Positions 44,300 to 55,103 of a DNA stretch of 64,000 nucleotides are shown one piece after another; position 1 is the stretch's first letter, and every line of letters starts with the position of its first letter. Both the position numbers and the translations under genes were made by a program. The notes under the pieces were generated by a model, which was not told the DNA's origin, ran no database searches, and was given only the letters and a program-made list of their open reading frames with translations. The DNA is from Alloalcanivorax marinus (GTDB taxonomy: Bacteria > Pseudomonadota > Gammaproteobacteria > Pseudomonadales > Alcanivoracaceae), in contig NZ_JAEKJB010000001.1 of assembly GCF_016785095.1 (NCBI RefSeq), positions 124,001 to 188,000 of the forward strand, read 5' to 3'.

Positions 44300-44890
44300 A
44301 TGAAGCAACGGTCTCAACCCCTGATCCTGGCCTCTTCGTCGCCGTTCCGCCGCGAATTGCTCGGCAAGCTCGGGCTGGCGTTCGACCACCACGGCCCGGA
44401 CATCGACGAAAGCGCCCGGCCCGGGGAAACGCCCACCGAACTGGTGCTGCGTCTGGCCCGCGCCAAAGCCGCCGCGCTGGCCGGGAATCACCCGGACGCG
44501 CTGATCATCGGCTCCGACCAGGTCGCCGTGATCGATGACGAGGTGCTCGGCAAACCCGGCGACCGGGACACCGCCGTGGCCCAGTTGCGCCGCGCCAGCG
44601 GCCGCACCGTGACCTTTCTGACCGGCCTGTGCCTGCTGAACGCGGAAACCGGTCGCCACCAGAGCGCCTGCGAACGTTTCACGGTGCACTTCCGGCGTCT
44701 GCGTGACACCCAGATTGAACGTTACATCGAGCTGGAACAACCGCTCAATTGCGCCGGCAGCTTCAAATCCGAAGGGCTCGGCATCGTGCTGTTCAAGAGC
44801 CTGGAAGGCCGCGACCCCAACGCCCTGGTGGGCCTGCCGCTGATCCTGCTTACCGACTTCCTGGCCGCCGAAGGCGTCACCCTGCCCTGA
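44300..44890 (+). CDS. Maf family nucleoside triphosphate pyrophosphatase (YceF type)
   Basis: 196 residues from ATG 44300. It hydrolyses non-canonical or modified NTPs to NMP. The Maf signature [21 protein letters not shown] is at 9-29, followed by [26 protein letters not shown] (catalytic Asp) and [10 protein letters not shown]. The pattern fits the YceF (m7GTP) subgroup, which sits next to yceD-rpmF in many gammaproteobacteria. It is divergent from yceD. Confidence 0.92.
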   Translation: MKQRSQPLILASSSPFRRELLGKLGLAFDHHGPDIDESARPGETPTELVLRLARAKAAALAGNHPDALIIGSDQVAVIDDEVLGKPGDRDTAVAQLRRASGRTVTFLTGLCLLNAETGRHQSACERFTVHFRRLRDTQIERYIELEQPLNCAGSFKSEGLGIVLFKSLEGRDPNALVGLPLILLTDFLAAEGVTLP

Positions 44891-44895
44891 GGCGG

Positions 44896-44972
44896 ATCGC
44901 GACTAAAGCGGCATGCCGCCCAGTCGCTCCTACGCGCCATTGATTCGCTGTAGGAGCGACTTTAGTCGCGAT
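44896..44972. repeat. REP-like element pair
   Basis: The long variant at 44896-44933 (ATCGCGACTAAAGCGG..., ending CGCTCCTAC) is followed by a 23-nt half at 44950-44972 (GTAGGAGCGACTTTAGTCGC plus GAT). They lie between the convergent maf and sppA genes. Confidence 0.85.
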
Positions 44973-44978
44973 CAGTCG

Positions 44979-45932
44979 CTAGCGAATCGTTGGCGCCCCG
45001 CTTTCCAGGCCGAGCGCCTGGCCAAGGCCATCACCAATGGACACCCCGAACTTCTTGAGCACCTTGTCCAGCGGCGAGGCGCTCACGGTGTAATCCACGG
45101 TGCGCTCCACGCCCACCACGTCCCGGGCCACCTGCCCCGGACTCTTGAGGCCATCCACCAGACCCAGCTCCAGGGCGCGCTGACCGGTCCAGAACAACCC
45201 GGAGAACAGCTCCGGATGCCCCTCCACCTTGAGCCGGTCGCCACGGCCCTGCTTGACCGCCCCGATGAACTGCTGGTGAATCTCGTCAAGCATGGCCTGC
45301 ACGTGCTCGCGGTCCTTGTCCTTCACCGGCGCGAACGGATCAAGAATGTCCTTGTTCTCACCGGCGGTGTAGACGCGACGCTCCACGCCCAGCTTGTCGG
45401 CGGCCTCCTGGAGGCCGAAGTTGGCCATGATCACGCCGATGGAACCGACGATGCTGGCCGGGTCGGCGTAGATCTCATCCGCGGCGGAAGCGATGTAGTA
45501 GGCCCCGGAGGCGCCCATGTCGGTGATCGCCGCGTACAGTTTCTTGTCCGGGTGCTCGGCGCGCAGGCGGCGGATTTCGTTGTAAACGAAGCTGGACTGC
45601 ACCGGCGAACCACCCGGGCTGTTGATGCGCAGGATCACCGCCTTGGCGTTGTCCGCCTCGAAGGCCTCGCGCAGCCCGGTGCTGATCAGGTCGGCGCTGG
45701 CCGGGGAATCGGCCATGATGGCGCCGTTCAGATCCACCACCGCCACATGGGGCTCGGCCACCGCCAGGGAGTCCCCGGGCCGGTTGGCGGAAAACAGGAA
45801 CAGCAGCGAGAACAGGTAAATAAAGCCCAGGCTCTTGAAGAAAATCCCCCAGCGCCGGCTCTTGCGTTGTTCCGCCTGGGCCTGGCCCAGCAGTTTCTCG
45901 ATCAGTTTCCACTCTTTGTTGTTGCCTTCCAT
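44979..45932 (-). CDS. sppA: Signal peptide peptidase SppA-type S49 protease
   Basis: 317 residues from ATG 45930-45932; a GTG two codons upstream overlaps the HAD gene. A single N-terminal membrane helix (about 30-48, GIFFKSLGFIYLFSLLFLF) anchors a periplasmic S49 protease with AVVDLNGAIM, RINSPGGSPVQSSFVYNEIRRL and the catalytic-serine motif DMGASGAYYIASAADEIYAD. It degrades cleaved signal peptides. The compact length matches the 36-kDa SppA form rather than the double-length E. coli enzyme. Confidence 0.92.
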   Translation of the reverse strand: MEGNNKEWKLIEKLLGQAQAEQRKSRRWGIFFKSLGFIYLFSLLFLFSANRPGDSLAVAEPHVAVVDLNGAIMADSPASADLISTGLREAFEADNAKAVILRINSPGGSPVQSSFVYNEIRRLRAEHPDKKLYAAITDMGASGAYYIASAADEIYADPASIVGSIGVIMANFGLQEAADKLGVERRVYTAGENKDILDPFAPVKDKDREHVQAMLDEIHQQFIGAVKQGRGDRLKVEGHPELFSGLFWTGQRALELGLVDGLKSPGQVARDVVGVERTVDYTVSASPLDKVLKKFGVSIGDGLGQALGLESGAPTIR

Positions 45933-45934
45933 CG

Positions 45935-46627
45935 TCACACTCTTCGCTCGCGTTCAAGTCGCTCGTGTTCAAGTTCCCCGGGCAGCCCGACCACGGGCAG
46001 CAGCTGCGGCAGGGCGTCGATCACCGCCAGGGGGTCGAAGGTCATCAGCCGGCCCACGGGATGGGCGCCATAGCTCACCCCCACCCGATCCACGCCGGCG
46101 GCGCGGGCCATTTCCAGATCGAAGGAAGTATCCCCCACCACCAGGGCCCGTTCCGGACGGACAGCCAGTTCCAGCAATAATTCCTCGACCATGGCCGGAT
46201 GCGGCTTGGAACGGCTCTCATCGGCGCAGCGCGAGGCGTGGAACCAGTGCCCCAGGCCGGCGTTGCTCCACACCCGATCCAGCCCCTTGCGGCTCTTGCC
46301 GGTGGCCACCGCCAACCGCAGGCCGGCGTCGCGCAGCGCCGCCAGGGTCGCTTCCGCGTGCGGGTAGAGCCGGCTGGGGGTGGCCTCCGCCGCCACGAAG
46401 TGAAACGCGTAGCGGTCGCGCATGCGGCCCAGCATGGGATCGTCGATATCCGGGTACAGAGCGCGAATCGCCTCCGGCAGCCCCAGGCCGATGATGCCAC
46501 GCACGGTGTCATCGTCCAGCACCGGCAGATCAAGGTCGCGGCCGGCACTGTGCATGCATTCCACGATGCGCGCCGTGGAATCCATCACGGTGCCGTCCCA
46601 ATCGAAAATCACCAGGTCGTAATTCAT
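45935..46627 (-). CDS. HAD-IA family hydrolase (phosphoglycolate phosphatase-like)
   Basis: 230 residues. HAD motif I VIFDWDGTVMDS (6-17), motif II AVATGKS, motif III SKPHPAMVEELL and motif IV VVGDTSFDLEMARAAG. The fold and linkage to rluC match the Gph-like phosphatases found in Pseudomonas at the same locus. The substrate is uncertain. It overlaps rluC by 4 bp (ATGA) and lies 2 bp before sppA. Confidence 0.92.
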   Translation of the reverse strand: MNYDLVIFDWDGTVMDSTARIVECMHSAGRDLDLPVLDDDTVRGIIGLGLPEAIRALYPDIDDPMLGRMRDRYAFHFVAAEATPSRLYPHAEATLAALRDAGLRLAVATGKSRKGLDRVWSNAGLGHWFHASRCADESRSKPHPAMVEELLLELAVRPERALVVGDTSFDLEMARAAGVDRVGVSYGAHPVGRLMTFDPLAVIDALPQLLPVVGLPGELEHERLERERRV

Positions 46628-47580
46628 GCCCGCTTCCCCGCCCTCAGGCCAGCGAGGATGGCCTCGAAATCCTCGTCCAAAGGCGCGGTGACGGTAATCC
46701 TCTCACCACTCTCCGGGTGACGGAACGCCAGGGTGCGGGCGTGCAGACACAGCCGCCGCCGACCCAGGTCGGCCAGCTTGCGGTCGCCCCGTTCACTGCC
46801 GTACTTGTCGTCGCCGAGCAACGGGAAGCCACCGAACTGGGCATGCACGCGGATCTGATGGGTGCGGCCGGTGCCCAAGGTGGCCTCCACCAGGGCGACG
46901 TCGCCAAAACGCTCGATCAGCGCGAAATCGGTGACCGACGGCTTGCCCTCCCGGGACACCCGCACCACCCGCTCATTGCCCTGCATGAGCTTAAGCAGCG
47001 GCGCCTCCATGCGGCGCTCCTTGCCCTTGAAGCCCTGGCAGAGCAGCCAGTAACGCTTCTCCACCCCACCCTGCTGCATCAGCCTCTGCAGCTTACGCAG
47101 GAATCCCCGGTGACGGGCCACCATGATGCAGCCGCTGGTATCCCGGTCGAGCCGATGCACCAGCTCCAGTTGGGTCTCCTTGGGATAGAGCACGCGCAGC
47201 GCCTCGATCAACCCCAGGCTGACACCGCTGCCGCCATGCACCGCCAGGCCGGCGGGCTTATTGAAGATCATCAGGCGGTCGTCCTGGTAAATCAGCGCCC
47301 GGGACAGGCGCTCGGCGAGGCCGTCGCTGACCACCGGCGGCGCCGACGACTCACTGGTGCGAACAGGCGGGATGCGCACCACGTCGTCGGTGGCCAGCCG
47401 GGTGGTGGGCTTGGCGCGCTTCTTGTTCACGCGCACCTCGCCGGCACGGATGATGCGGTAAATACGCGAGCGCGGCACGCCCTTGAGGTGGACGAACAGG
47501 AAATTATCCAGGCGTTGGCCGTCGCGCCCGTCATCAATGGTGATGAAGGTGACGCGATCGGCGGCGGGGGTGTCAGACAT
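46624..47580 (-). CDS. rluC: 23S rRNA pseudouridine(955/2504/2580) synthase
   Basis: 318 residues. An N-terminal S4 RNA-binding domain (about 20-80, DGQRLDNFLFVHLKGVPRSRIYRIIRAGEVRVN) precedes the catalytic domain, whose HRLDRDTSGCIMVAR block holds the active Asp. GRTHQIRVHAQFGGFPLLGDDKYG is typical. It modifies three uridines in 23S rRNA. It diverges from rne across a 674-bp gap, as in E. coli, and starts a three-gene transcript with the HAD phosphatase and sppA. Confidence 0.96.
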   Translation of the reverse strand: MSDTPAADRVTFITIDDGRDGQRLDNFLFVHLKGVPRSRIYRIIRAGEVRVNKKRAKPTTRLATDDVVRIPPVRTSESSAPPVVSDGLAERLSRALIYQDDRLMIFNKPAGLAVHGGSGVSLGLIEALRVLYPKETQLELVHRLDRDTSGCIMVARHRGFLRKLQRLMQQGGVEKRYWLLCQGFKGKERRMEAPLLKLMQGNERVVRVSREGKPSVTDFALIERFGDVALVEATLGTGRTHQIRVHAQFGGFPLLGDDKYGSERGDRKLADLGRRRLCLHARTLAFRHPESGERITVTAPLDEDFEAILAGLRAGKRA

Positions 47581-47675
47581 GCGGCGATTCTAGCCAAGGC
47601 GCCCGGCCCGCGCCAGCGCCGGCGCGCGGCCCCGCCCGATTCGTCGACCTTCACCCCCCTCATTCATGTATCTGA

Positions 47676-48254
47676 TTGATCGCATTATGGTTTCACTGCT
47701 ATTATCCGGTGTCGGCCGAGGCTGGCCAACGGCGACGCGCAGCGACCATTCGCCGTCGGTAGACACAGTACCCGCCAGCCCGCCCGACAAAAACAGAGAC
47801 GAACGGGCCCTTGGGGCCCCGACGCTGCATGGCACCGCGGAGCGGTCACACACTCCCTCCGGCGGCCGACCGAAAACCAACAACGGCGGTCTGCAGCATC
47901 AGGTCGAAGACAAAACGGTGTGCCGTCGTGGCCGCGCGTGACGCGCCCGACGACACCCCGGCACGGTATACAGACACGAAGAGTTTACCCGGTCCGACGC
48001 GCCTGGCGCGCCGGACACAGCGCGAAGCCGATAAGAGGATATCGCCTCGCGAGCGACGCCAACGGCGCAACTTCACCCGGTCCGGAGAACAAGGAAAGGT
48101 CGAGAGCAGGCACCATCACCGTTGATCCGGCGCCCCGCGCCACCACCCGTGACGTTCATGCCTGACAGGCATTTCCCCTCCCCCGGACCGCAGGTCTGAT
48201 ACCGGTTATTGATACCGGCCCGCTGCATGCCGCCACGAACCTTGTGGTAGCACA
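47676..48254 (+). promoter_or_regulatory. rne promoter and long 5' leader
   Basis: TTGATC (47676-47681) and TATTAT (47700-47705) with an 18-bp spacer form the best promoter in the 674-bp gap before rne. The predicted leader is about 540 nt and carries no supported gene. E. coli rne has a 361-nt autoregulatory leader; the same kind of control is likely but not shown. Confidence 0.55.
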
Positions 48255-51200
48255 ATGAAACGTATGTTGATCAATGCCACGCACCCCGAAGAAATTCGGG
48301 TGGCGCTGGTGGATGGCCAGAGACTTTATGATCTGGACATCGAGCACCGCACCCGCGTGCAGAAAAAAGCCAATATCTATAAAGGCAAGATCACCCGGGT
48401 CGAACCTTCCCTGGAAGCCGCTTTCGTGGATTTCGGCGCCGAGCGCCACGGTTTCCTGCCGCTGAAGGAAATCTCCCGTCAGTATTTCCAAAAGGACCCG
48501 AAGGACATCCAGGGTCGCATCAACATCAAGGATGTGATCAAGGAAGGCCAGGAAGTGATCATCCAGGTGGACAAGGAAGAGCGCGGTAACAAAGGCGCCG
48601 CCCTGACCACTTTCATCAGCCTGGCCGGTCGTTACCTGGTGCTGATGCCCAATAACCCCCGTGCCGGCGGCATCTCCCGCCGTATCGAGGGCGAGGAACG
48701 CCAGCAGCTCAAGGAAGCCCTGGGCAGCCTGCAGATCCCCGACGAAATGGGCGTGATCGTGCGCACCGCCGGCCTGGGCCGCTCCGCCGAGGAACTGCAG
48801 TGGGACCTCAACTACCTGCTCAAGCTGTGGGGTTCCATCGCCGAGGCGTCCGAGACCCGCAAGGCGCCGTTCCTGATCTATCAGGAATCCAACGTCATTA
48901 TCCGCGCCATCCGCGACTACCTGCGCAAGGACATCGGCGAAGTACTGATCGATTCCCAGAAGGTCTACGATGAAGCCCAGGCCTTCGTGCAGCAGGTGAT
49001 GACCGACTTCCAGCACAAGATCAAGCTGTACAACGACGACACCCCGCTGTTTTCCCGCTACCAGATCGAGTCGCAGATCGAGACCGCCTTCGAGCGTGAA
49101 GTGAAGCTGCCCTCCGGCGGTTCCATCGTCATCGATCCCACCGAGGCACTGGTGTCCATCGACATCAACTCCTCCCGCGCCACCAAGGGCGCGGACATCG
49201 AGGAAACCGCCCTGCAGACCAACCTGGAGGCGGCGGACGAAATCGCCCGCCAGCTGCGCCTGCGCGACATCGGCGGCCTGATCGTGGTGGACTTCATCGA
49301 CATGGGCCCGGCGCGCAACCAGCGCGAAGTGGAAAACCGCATGCGCGAAGCCCTGGAGGCGGATCGCGCGCGCATCCAGTTGGGCCGCATCTCCCGGTTC
49401 GGCCTGTTGGAGCTGTCCCGTCAGCGGCTGCGTCCCAGCCTTGGCGAGACCTCCAGCATCGTGTGCCCGCGCTGTGACGGCCTGGGCCACATCCGCGACG
49501 TGAAATCCCTGGCCCTGAGCATCCTCCGCCTGATCGAGGAAGAGGTGATGAAGGAGCGCACCGGCGAGATCCAGGCCCAGGTGCCGGTCGCCGTCGGCAC
49601 CTTCCTTCTCAACGAGAAACGCCAGGTGCTGCGCGAGATCGAGGCCAACCACAATGTGCGCGTGCTGGTGATCCCCAACCCCAATCTGGAGACGCCCCAC
49701 TTCGAGGTGGAGCGCATCCGCGACGACCAGACCAAGGCCCTCGTGAGCCACGAGCTGGAGTTGCACGAAGGGCACAAGGACCCGGCCACGGTCTCCGCCC
49801 AGGACACCGAGATCAAGACCCAGGAGCCCGCCGTCAAGGTGGTGGCGCCGGACACCGCGCCGCCGCCGCCCAAGCCGGTCGCCGAGAAGCCCCGGGAACA
49901 GCCGCAGGCCAAACAACAGCCCAACCGGCCCCAGCAAGGCAAACCGCCGGCGGCCAGGAACGATCAGGCGCCGCTGCAGCCCGGGCTGCTGGCACGCTTC
50001 TTCACCTGGCTTTCGGCACTGTTCGGTGGCTCCGAGGACGAGCGGAAGGCCCGCGCCAAGGGTCGCGACGAGCAGCGTAAAGGCCAACGTCAGAATCGTG
50101 GCGACCGTGACGACGCGCGCGGCAACCGCAACGATAACCGTCGTGGCGGCCAGAACCGCGGCAAGGGCGGAAATCAGCGCGGCGACAAGGCCGGGGGCAA
50201 CCGCGACCAGAACGACAACCGCAACGGCCAGCGGGACGACAGACGCAAAAGCGGCAAGGACGACGGTGACGGCAGAAACGGCGAAAACCGTGGCCGTAGC
50301 CGCAACCGCCGTGGCGGTCGCGGTGGCAACAACCGCAACAATGAAAGTCGCAACGGCGAAGGCCGCAACACGGAAGGCCGCAACGGCGACAATCGTGACG
50401 GCAAGGCCGACAACCGTCAGGATAATCGCCAAGACAGCCGTCAGGACGCCAAGCCTGATAATCGGGGCGGCAACGACGGCAAGGCCGGCGGCAGCAGAGG
50501 CAAGAGCGCCGACAAGCAGGACAAGGCGCCACGCAAGGACGACGGCCCCAAGGCAACCCGTCGTACCGAGTCCAAGGACGACCGGCCGCTGCGTGAACGT
50601 CAACGCCCGGATGGCAAGGACGCCCAGGCCCAGCAGCCCGCCAGGCCCCAGGACCAGGCTCCGGTCGAGGCGCCCCGGGAGGAAGCCACCACCCTGCCCG
50701 CGCGCATGACCTCGGAGGACAACACCCCGGGCCGTGATCAGGAGCGCGGTGACAGCCGTCCGCCCAAGGCCAAGCTGGTGCCCGCCGACGAGCACGCGCC
50801 CAGCATCGAGCAGCCCGCCCCGGGCGCCCAAGCCGACGCCGAGAAGCCGGCCGCCCAGAGCGACCAGCCCAAGGCCGAACCGGCTCCGGTGCGGGAAGCG
50901 AAGCCGGCCCGGGAAGAGAAGCCCGCGCAACAGGACAAGCCCGCCCAGGACGCGAAGCCCGCGGAGCAGGCCCAACCGGTGACGCCGGCGCAACCCGCCG
51001 CCGAGAGCCCGGCTGAGCAGCCCGCCGCCAAGCAGCCTGAGCCGGCGTCCAAACAGCCTGAGCCCAAGCAGGAACGGCCTGAGCCCAAGCAAGCACAGCC
51101 CGAGCCCCAGCAAGCACAGCCCGAGCCCGATGGGGATAAGCCCGAGCCCAAGCAGCCGGAAGTCGGGACCCGGCAGGCCGAGCAGCAACCGGAGCCGCAA

Positions 51201-51686
51201 CAACCGGAGCAGGCCAAGCCGGCCGTCGCGGAAGCCGAACCGGCTGAACCGGCCCAGCCCGAGCCGGTGAAGCAGCCGGAGCCGCAACAGCCGGCCCCCG
51301 CCGCCGAGGCCCCGAAGCAGCCGGAACCAGCCGCCGAAGCCAAAGCGGAGGCCCAGGCCAGGCCGGAAGCGGACGCCGAACCGAAGCCCGAGCCCGCCGC
51401 CGAGGCGCCCCGCGCCGACGCGGAACAGGCCGCCCCGCGACGGGCCGCCAACGATCCGCGCTCGCGGGCGCCCGGCACCCCGGCGCCGCGTCCGGCGCCC
51501 AAGCCGCGGCCCGAGAAGCCGGCTCCGGCGGCCCAGGAAAGCACCTTCGAGGCGCCGACCTTCGCCAAGCCGAAACCGGCGGACATTCCCGCCGGCCGGG
51601 CCGGCAACGACCCCCGTCAGCGCCGTCGGCAGCAACAGGCCGAGCAGGCGTCCGGGAATGATCAGGACTCCAATCCCGGTACCTGA
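48255..51686 (+). CDS. rne: Ribonuclease E
   Basis: 1143 residues. The catalytic half is collinear with E. coli numbering: S1 domain near 39-119, active-site Asp303 (VSIDINSSR) and Asp346 (IVVDFIDMG), and zinc-link Cys404/Cys407 (CPRCDGLGH). It cuts single-stranded RNA for decay and rRNA/tRNA processing. At 577-592 an amphipathic helix [16 protein letters not shown] should bind the inner membrane. The rest is disordered: an Arg/Asn/Asp/Gly-rich part (about 595-800) and a Pro/Glu/Lys/Gln repeat part (about 830-1060). Two NDPR motifs lie at 1066 and 1118 near the C-terminus. A terminator follows. Confidence 0.98.
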   Translation: MKRMLINATHPEEIRVALVDGQRLYDLDIEHRTRVQKKANIYKGKITRVEPSLEAAFVDFGAERHGFLPLKEISRQYFQKDPKDIQGRINIKDVIKEGQEVIIQVDKEERGNKGAALTTFISLAGRYLVLMPNNPRAGGISRRIEGEERQQLKEALGSLQIPDEMGVIVRTAGLGRSAEELQWDLNYLLKLWGSIAEASETRKAPFLIYQESNVIIRAIRDYLRKDIGEVLIDSQKVYDEAQAFVQQVMTDFQHKIKLYNDDTPLFSRYQIESQIETAFEREVKLPSGGSIVIDPTEALVSIDINSSRATKGADIEETALQTNLEAADEIARQLRLRDIGGLIVVDFIDMGPARNQREVENRMREALEADRARIQLGRISRFGLLELSRQRLRPSLGETSSIVCPRCDGLGHIRDVKSLALSILRLIEEEVMKERTGEIQAQVPVAVGTFLLNEKRQVLREIEANHNVRVLVIPNPNLETPHFEVERIRDDQTKALVSHELELHEGHKDPATVSAQDTEIKTQEPAVKVVAPDTAPPPPKPVAEKPREQPQAKQQPNRPQQGKPPAARNDQAPLQPGLLARFFTWLSALFGGSEDERKARAKGRDEQRKGQRQNRGDRDDARGNRNDNRRGGQNRGKGGNQRGDKAGGNRDQNDNRNGQRDDRRKSGKDDGDGRNGENRGRSRNRRGGRGGNNRNNESRNGEGRNTEGRNGDNRDGKADNRQDNRQDSRQDAKPDNRGGNDGKAGGSRGKSADKQDKAPRKDDGPKATRRTESKDDRPLRERQRPDGKDAQAQQPARPQDQAPVEAPREEATTLPARMTSEDNTPGRDQERGDSRPPKAKLVPADEHAPSIEQPAPGAQADAEKPAAQSDQPKAEPAPVREAKPAREEKPAQQDKPAQDAKPAEQAQPVTPAQPAAESPAEQPAAKQPEPASKQPEPKQERPEPKQAQPEPQQAQPEPDGDKPEPKQPEVGTRQAEQQPEPQQPEQAKPAVAEAEPAEPAQPEPVKQPEPQQPAPAAEAPKQPEPAAEAKAEAQARPEADAEPKPEPAAEAPRADAEQAAPRRAANDPRSRAPGTPAPRPAPKPRPEKPAPAAQESTFEAPTFAKPKPADIPAGRAGNDPRQRRRQQQAEQASGNDQDSNPGT

Positions 51687-51706
51687 TTGATCCCGCCGTA
51701 ACGAAA

Positions 51707-51731
51707 GAAGCCGCCTTCGGGCGGCTTTTTT
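51707..51731 (+). terminator. Terminator of rne
   Basis: AGCCGCC/GGCGGCT stem with loop TTCG and T6, 23 bp after the rne stop. Confidence 0.9.
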
Positions 51732-51768
51732 GTGCCCCGGGGTTTTGGGCATTGAGCAGGATCGGGCC

Positions 51769-51890
51769 CTCCAGTGGGGCCGCGTCTCGGTGTGGTCCCC
51801 CTTCCGGGAACGCCGTGAACCCGTCCCTGGGGGCTCCCGGTTTGACATCCTGTCAAACAGGGTCCCGGAAGGGGGACCACACCGAGACGC
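51769..51890. repeat. Large palindromic element with nested hairpin
   Basis: Perfect 28-bp arms at 51782-51809 and 51863-51890 (GCGTCTCGGTGTGGTCCCCC...) enclose a 53-bp loop. The loop itself contains TTTGACA-TCC-TGTCAAA (51841-51857). To the left, CTCCAGTGGGGCCGCGTC (51769-51786) overlaps the arm. The same modules recur at 32392-32429 and 57848-57867. No open frame or transposase is linked to it. Confidence 0.85.
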
Positions 51891-51945
51891 TACGAGGTAG
51901 CTTCCCCGGAGGCTTCGCAGTGTGGCGTTGGCGTGGGAGGTTGCG

Positions 51946-51968
51946 GTAGGAGCGGCTTTAGCCGCGAT
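51946..51968 (+). repeat. REP-like half element
   Basis: GTAGGAGCGGCTTTAGCC followed by GCGAT, a single unpaired copy 16 bp before the end of the RND permease gene. Confidence 0.8.
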
Positions 51969-51983
51969 GGCCCGGCGGGTTGG

Positions 51984-54900
51984 TTAATGCCGCGCCGGTT
52001 GATCGGGGTTAAAGCCGCGCTTGCTGCTTTCCATGAGGTCGTCGAGAGCCAGATAGAGGCACGGCACCACGAACAGGATCAGGGCGGTGGCGAACACGAT
52101 GCCGAAGCCCAGGGAAACCGCCATGGGAATCAGATAGGCCGCCTGCAGGGAGGTCTCGAAGATGATCGGCATCAGACCGGCAAAGGTGGTCAGAGTGGTG
52201 AGCAGGATCGGCCGGAAGCGTCGCAGGCCGGCTTCGTAGACGGCATCCGCCGCGCTCAGGCGGTGCCGTTGGCGGTTGGCGTAGTCGACCATGATCAGGG
52301 AGTCGTTCACCACCACGCCGGCCAGCGCGATGATCCCCATGAAACTCACCAGGGACAGATCCATGCCCAGCAACATGTGGCCAAGCACCGCGCCCACGGC
52401 GCCGAACGGAATCGCCAGCATCACCACCAGCGGCTGCAGATAGCTGCCGAAGGCCACCGCCAGAAGGGCGAAAATCACGCCCAGGGCCAGGCCAAAGCCG
52501 CCCCAAAGCGCCGAGGTGGATTCGCGCATGTCCGCCTGGCCACCCTGGAAGGTCCAGGTCAGTCCCGGGTAGTCAGCGCGCAGTTGCGGAAGGATTTCAT
52601 CGCGCACCACGTTCAGCACCCGGGTGGTGGCGCTCTTGGGCAGCACGTCGGCGCCCACGGTGATCACCCGGCGGCCATCGCGGCGGTCGATGGAGCGGAA
52701 CGATTCGCTCACCGAAACCCGCGCCACGTCCATCAGCGGCACCTCGCCGCCGTCCGGCAGTTGAACGATGAAATTATCCAGGTAGCGCAGGTCCTGGCGC
52801 TCCGCCTCCGGCAGGCGCACGCGGATTTCATTTTCATTGATGCCGCGCAGCTGGCGCAGGGCGATGGCGCCGTAGAAGGCGTCCCGAAGCTGCCGCCCCA
52901 CTTCGGCGCCGGTCAGTCCGAGGGCGTCCGCCTGGGGCGTGAGGCTGATGTCGAACTGGGGCTTGCCGGCGGTGTAGCTGTCATTGACGTTGCGCGTCTG
53001 GGACAGTCCCTTGAGGGCTTCGAGCAGGCGTTCGCTGGCCTTGGCGAGCACGTCGATGTCGGTGTGGCTAAGATCAACGCTGATGTCGTCGCGCCAGGAG
53101 CCGGGCCCCTGCTCCGCCTCGAAGGTGATCTGATCGACGCCCTTGAAATCACCGATCTGGTCACGCCACAGCTCGACGATCTGCTGCACCGTCATGTCCC
53201 GCTCGTGCTCCGGCTTGAGCACCAGTTCCACGTCGATCACCCGCTCGCCGCGCACATTGCTTTTTATGCCATGGGCATTGCGACCCAGATCGTGTTCCTC
53301 GAACAGGCGCTCGGTTTCGCGGGTCAGCGCCAGGGCGAGATCGGCGGCCTGGCGGGGCGTGGTGCCCACCGGCAGGCGGATACCGGCCTCGATCTCGTCC
53401 GCCGGCGCTTCCGGCATCATGATCATGCCCATGTGATCACTGACCGCGTAGGCGCCCACCACCAGCATCAGGGTCACGGCGGCGCTCAGGGTCAGGTAGC
53501 GGGCAGCCAGGGCACGGTCCAGCAGCGGTCGGTAGCCACGTTCGACCAGCGCCTGGAAACGTTGGGAGAAGGCGCGCTGCACCCGGTGCAGGGCGCGCCC
53601 GTACACGGTCACCGTGCCTCGACCGCTGTGCGCCAGGTGGGCGGGCAGAATGAACAGCGCCTCGAACAGGGAGATCGCCAGCACCACGATCACCACGGCC
53701 CCCAGGGGCCACCAGAAATTGCCGGTGACACCGGGCATGAACAGCAGCGGCATGAAGGCGACGATGTTGGTGAGAATACTGAAGGTGACCGGCCCGGCAA
53801 TGTCGCGGGCACCGCGAATCGCCGCCTCCATGAAATCCATGCCTTGCTCGCGGTATTCGTAGATGTTCTCGCCCACCACGATGGCGTCGTCGACGACGAT
53901 GCCAAGCACCATCAGGAAGCCGAACATGGAGATCATGTTGATGCTGACGCCCATCACCGGCAGAAACAGCACGCCGCCCACGAACGATACGGTCATGCCC
54001 ATCATGATCCAGAACGCCAGGCGGTATTCCAGGAACAGGCTGAGCACCACCAGCACGATGACCATGGCCAGCACGCCATTCTCCAGCAGCATGCTCATGC
54101 GATCCTCGAACTGCTCGGCGCGGTTGCTGTCGATACGCACCCGGATGCCCTCGGGCAGCGTGGTTTCCAGCTCCGCCATCACCGCCTCGGCGGCCTCGGC
54201 GATATCCAGCGGCGACTGCCCGCCGGTGCGGAACAACTCGATTTCCACCGACGGCTTGCCGTTGAAGCGGGAATGGAAGCCCCCCTCCTCGAAACCATCA
54301 TGGACGGTGGCGATGTCGCCCAGGGTAACCACCGCGCCGGTGTCGGCGCGGCTCACCACGATGCCGGCGAATTCATCGGCCCACTGCTTGCGTTCCTTCA
54401 GGCGCAGCAGGATATCGCCGTTGTCGGTGGCCAGGTTGCCAGCGGGCACGTCGCGACTGGACTGCTCGATGATCGACGCCACCTTGTTCAGGGTGAGGCC
54501 GTATTCACGCAGCGCGTCCTGGGGAATTTCCACGCTGGTCAGGTAATCCGGCACGTCGCTGATGTCCGCGCGGGTGATGCCCGGTTCACTGAGCAACCGG
54601 TTGCGCACCTGTTCGCCAAGCTGTCGCAGAGTCCAGATGTCGACGTCGCCGTACAGCACCAGTTCCATTACGTCCGGGGTGTGCGCCAGCAGGCGCACGC
54701 GCGGTTCCTCGGCCTGGTCCGGGAAGGTCCGCACCCGGTCCACCGCCTGTTCGATGTCCTGCAGCGCCTGCATGCGGTTGGCGCCGGCCACCAGTTCGAG
54801 CTGGATCACGCCGCTGCCCTCACGGGCGGTGGACACCATCTCGGCGATGCTCTCCACGCCCTGAACCGCCTCCTCCACCGGCATCAGCACGCCCTGCTCC

Positions 54901-55103
54901 ACCTCCTCCGGCGCGGCGCCGGGGTAGGTGACTTCCACTTCCACCACATCAAGCCGCGCTTCCGGGAAGATTTCCTTCTGCACCTGCGCCGCCATCCACA
55001 AACCGCCGCCGAGCAGCAGGATCATCAGCAGGTTGGCGGCGATGCTGTTGCGCGCCATCCACTCAATCGGGCCCACCCAGCCCTGGCGGCGCGGCGCGCT
55101 CAT
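51984..55103 (-). CDS. RND efflux transporter, inner-membrane permease
   Basis: 1039 residues with the AcrB-type layout: TM1 (about 17-35), a large periplasmic loop, TM2-6 (about 335-500), a second loop and TM8-12 ending near 1000. The proton-relay Asp pair is in [18 protein letters not shown] (TM4). It also has [17 protein letters not shown] and [22 protein letters not shown]. It pumps out substrates using the proton gradient; the substrate cannot be told. The start overlaps the adaptor gene stop (ATGA). The acrB-like subfamily is not resolved. Confidence 0.94.
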   Translation of the reverse strand: MSAPRRQGWVGPIEWMARNSIAANLLMILLLGGGLWMAAQVQKEIFPEARLDVVEVEVTYPGAAPEEVEQGVLMPVEEAVQGVESIAEMVSTAREGSGVIQLELVAGANRMQALQDIEQAVDRVRTFPDQAEEPRVRLLAHTPDVMELVLYGDVDIWTLRQLGEQVRNRLLSEPGITRADISDVPDYLTSVEIPQDALREYGLTLNKVASIIEQSSRDVPAGNLATDNGDILLRLKERKQWADEFAGIVVSRADTGAVVTLGDIATVHDGFEEGGFHSRFNGKPSVEIELFRTGGQSPLDIAEAAEAVMAELETTLPEGIRVRIDSNRAEQFEDRMSMLLENGVLAMVIVLVVLSLFLEYRLAFWIMMGMTVSFVGGVLFLPVMGVSINMISMFGFLMVLGIVVDDAIVVGENIYEYREQGMDFMEAAIRGARDIAGPVTFSILTNIVAFMPLLFMPGVTGNFWWPLGAVVIVVLAISLFEALFILPAHLAHSGRGTVTVYGRALHRVQRAFSQRFQALVERGYRPLLDRALAARYLTLSAAVTLMLVVGAYAVSDHMGMIMMPEAPADEIEAGIRLPVGTTPRQAADLALALTRETERLFEEHDLGRNAHGIKSNVRGERVIDVELVLKPEHERDMTVQQIVELWRDQIGDFKGVDQITFEAEQGPGSWRDDISVDLSHTDIDVLAKASERLLEALKGLSQTRNVNDSYTAGKPQFDISLTPQADALGLTGAEVGRQLRDAFYGAIALRQLRGINENEIRVRLPEAERQDLRYLDNFIVQLPDGGEVPLMDVARVSVSESFRSIDRRDGRRVITVGADVLPKSATTRVLNVVRDEILPQLRADYPGLTWTFQGGQADMRESTSALWGGFGLALGVIFALLAVAFGSYLQPLVVMLAIPFGAVGAVLGHMLLGMDLSLVSFMGIIALAGVVVNDSLIMVDYANRQRHRLSAADAVYEAGLRRFRPILLTTLTTFAGLMPIIFETSLQAAYLIPMAVSLGFGIVFATALILFVVPCLYLALDDLMESSKRGFNPDQPARH

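Noticed and set aside
48156..51848. 1230-residue minus-strand frame opposite rne
   Set aside because: It is antisense to RNase E along its whole length and consists of low-complexity Leu/Gly/Arg runs.
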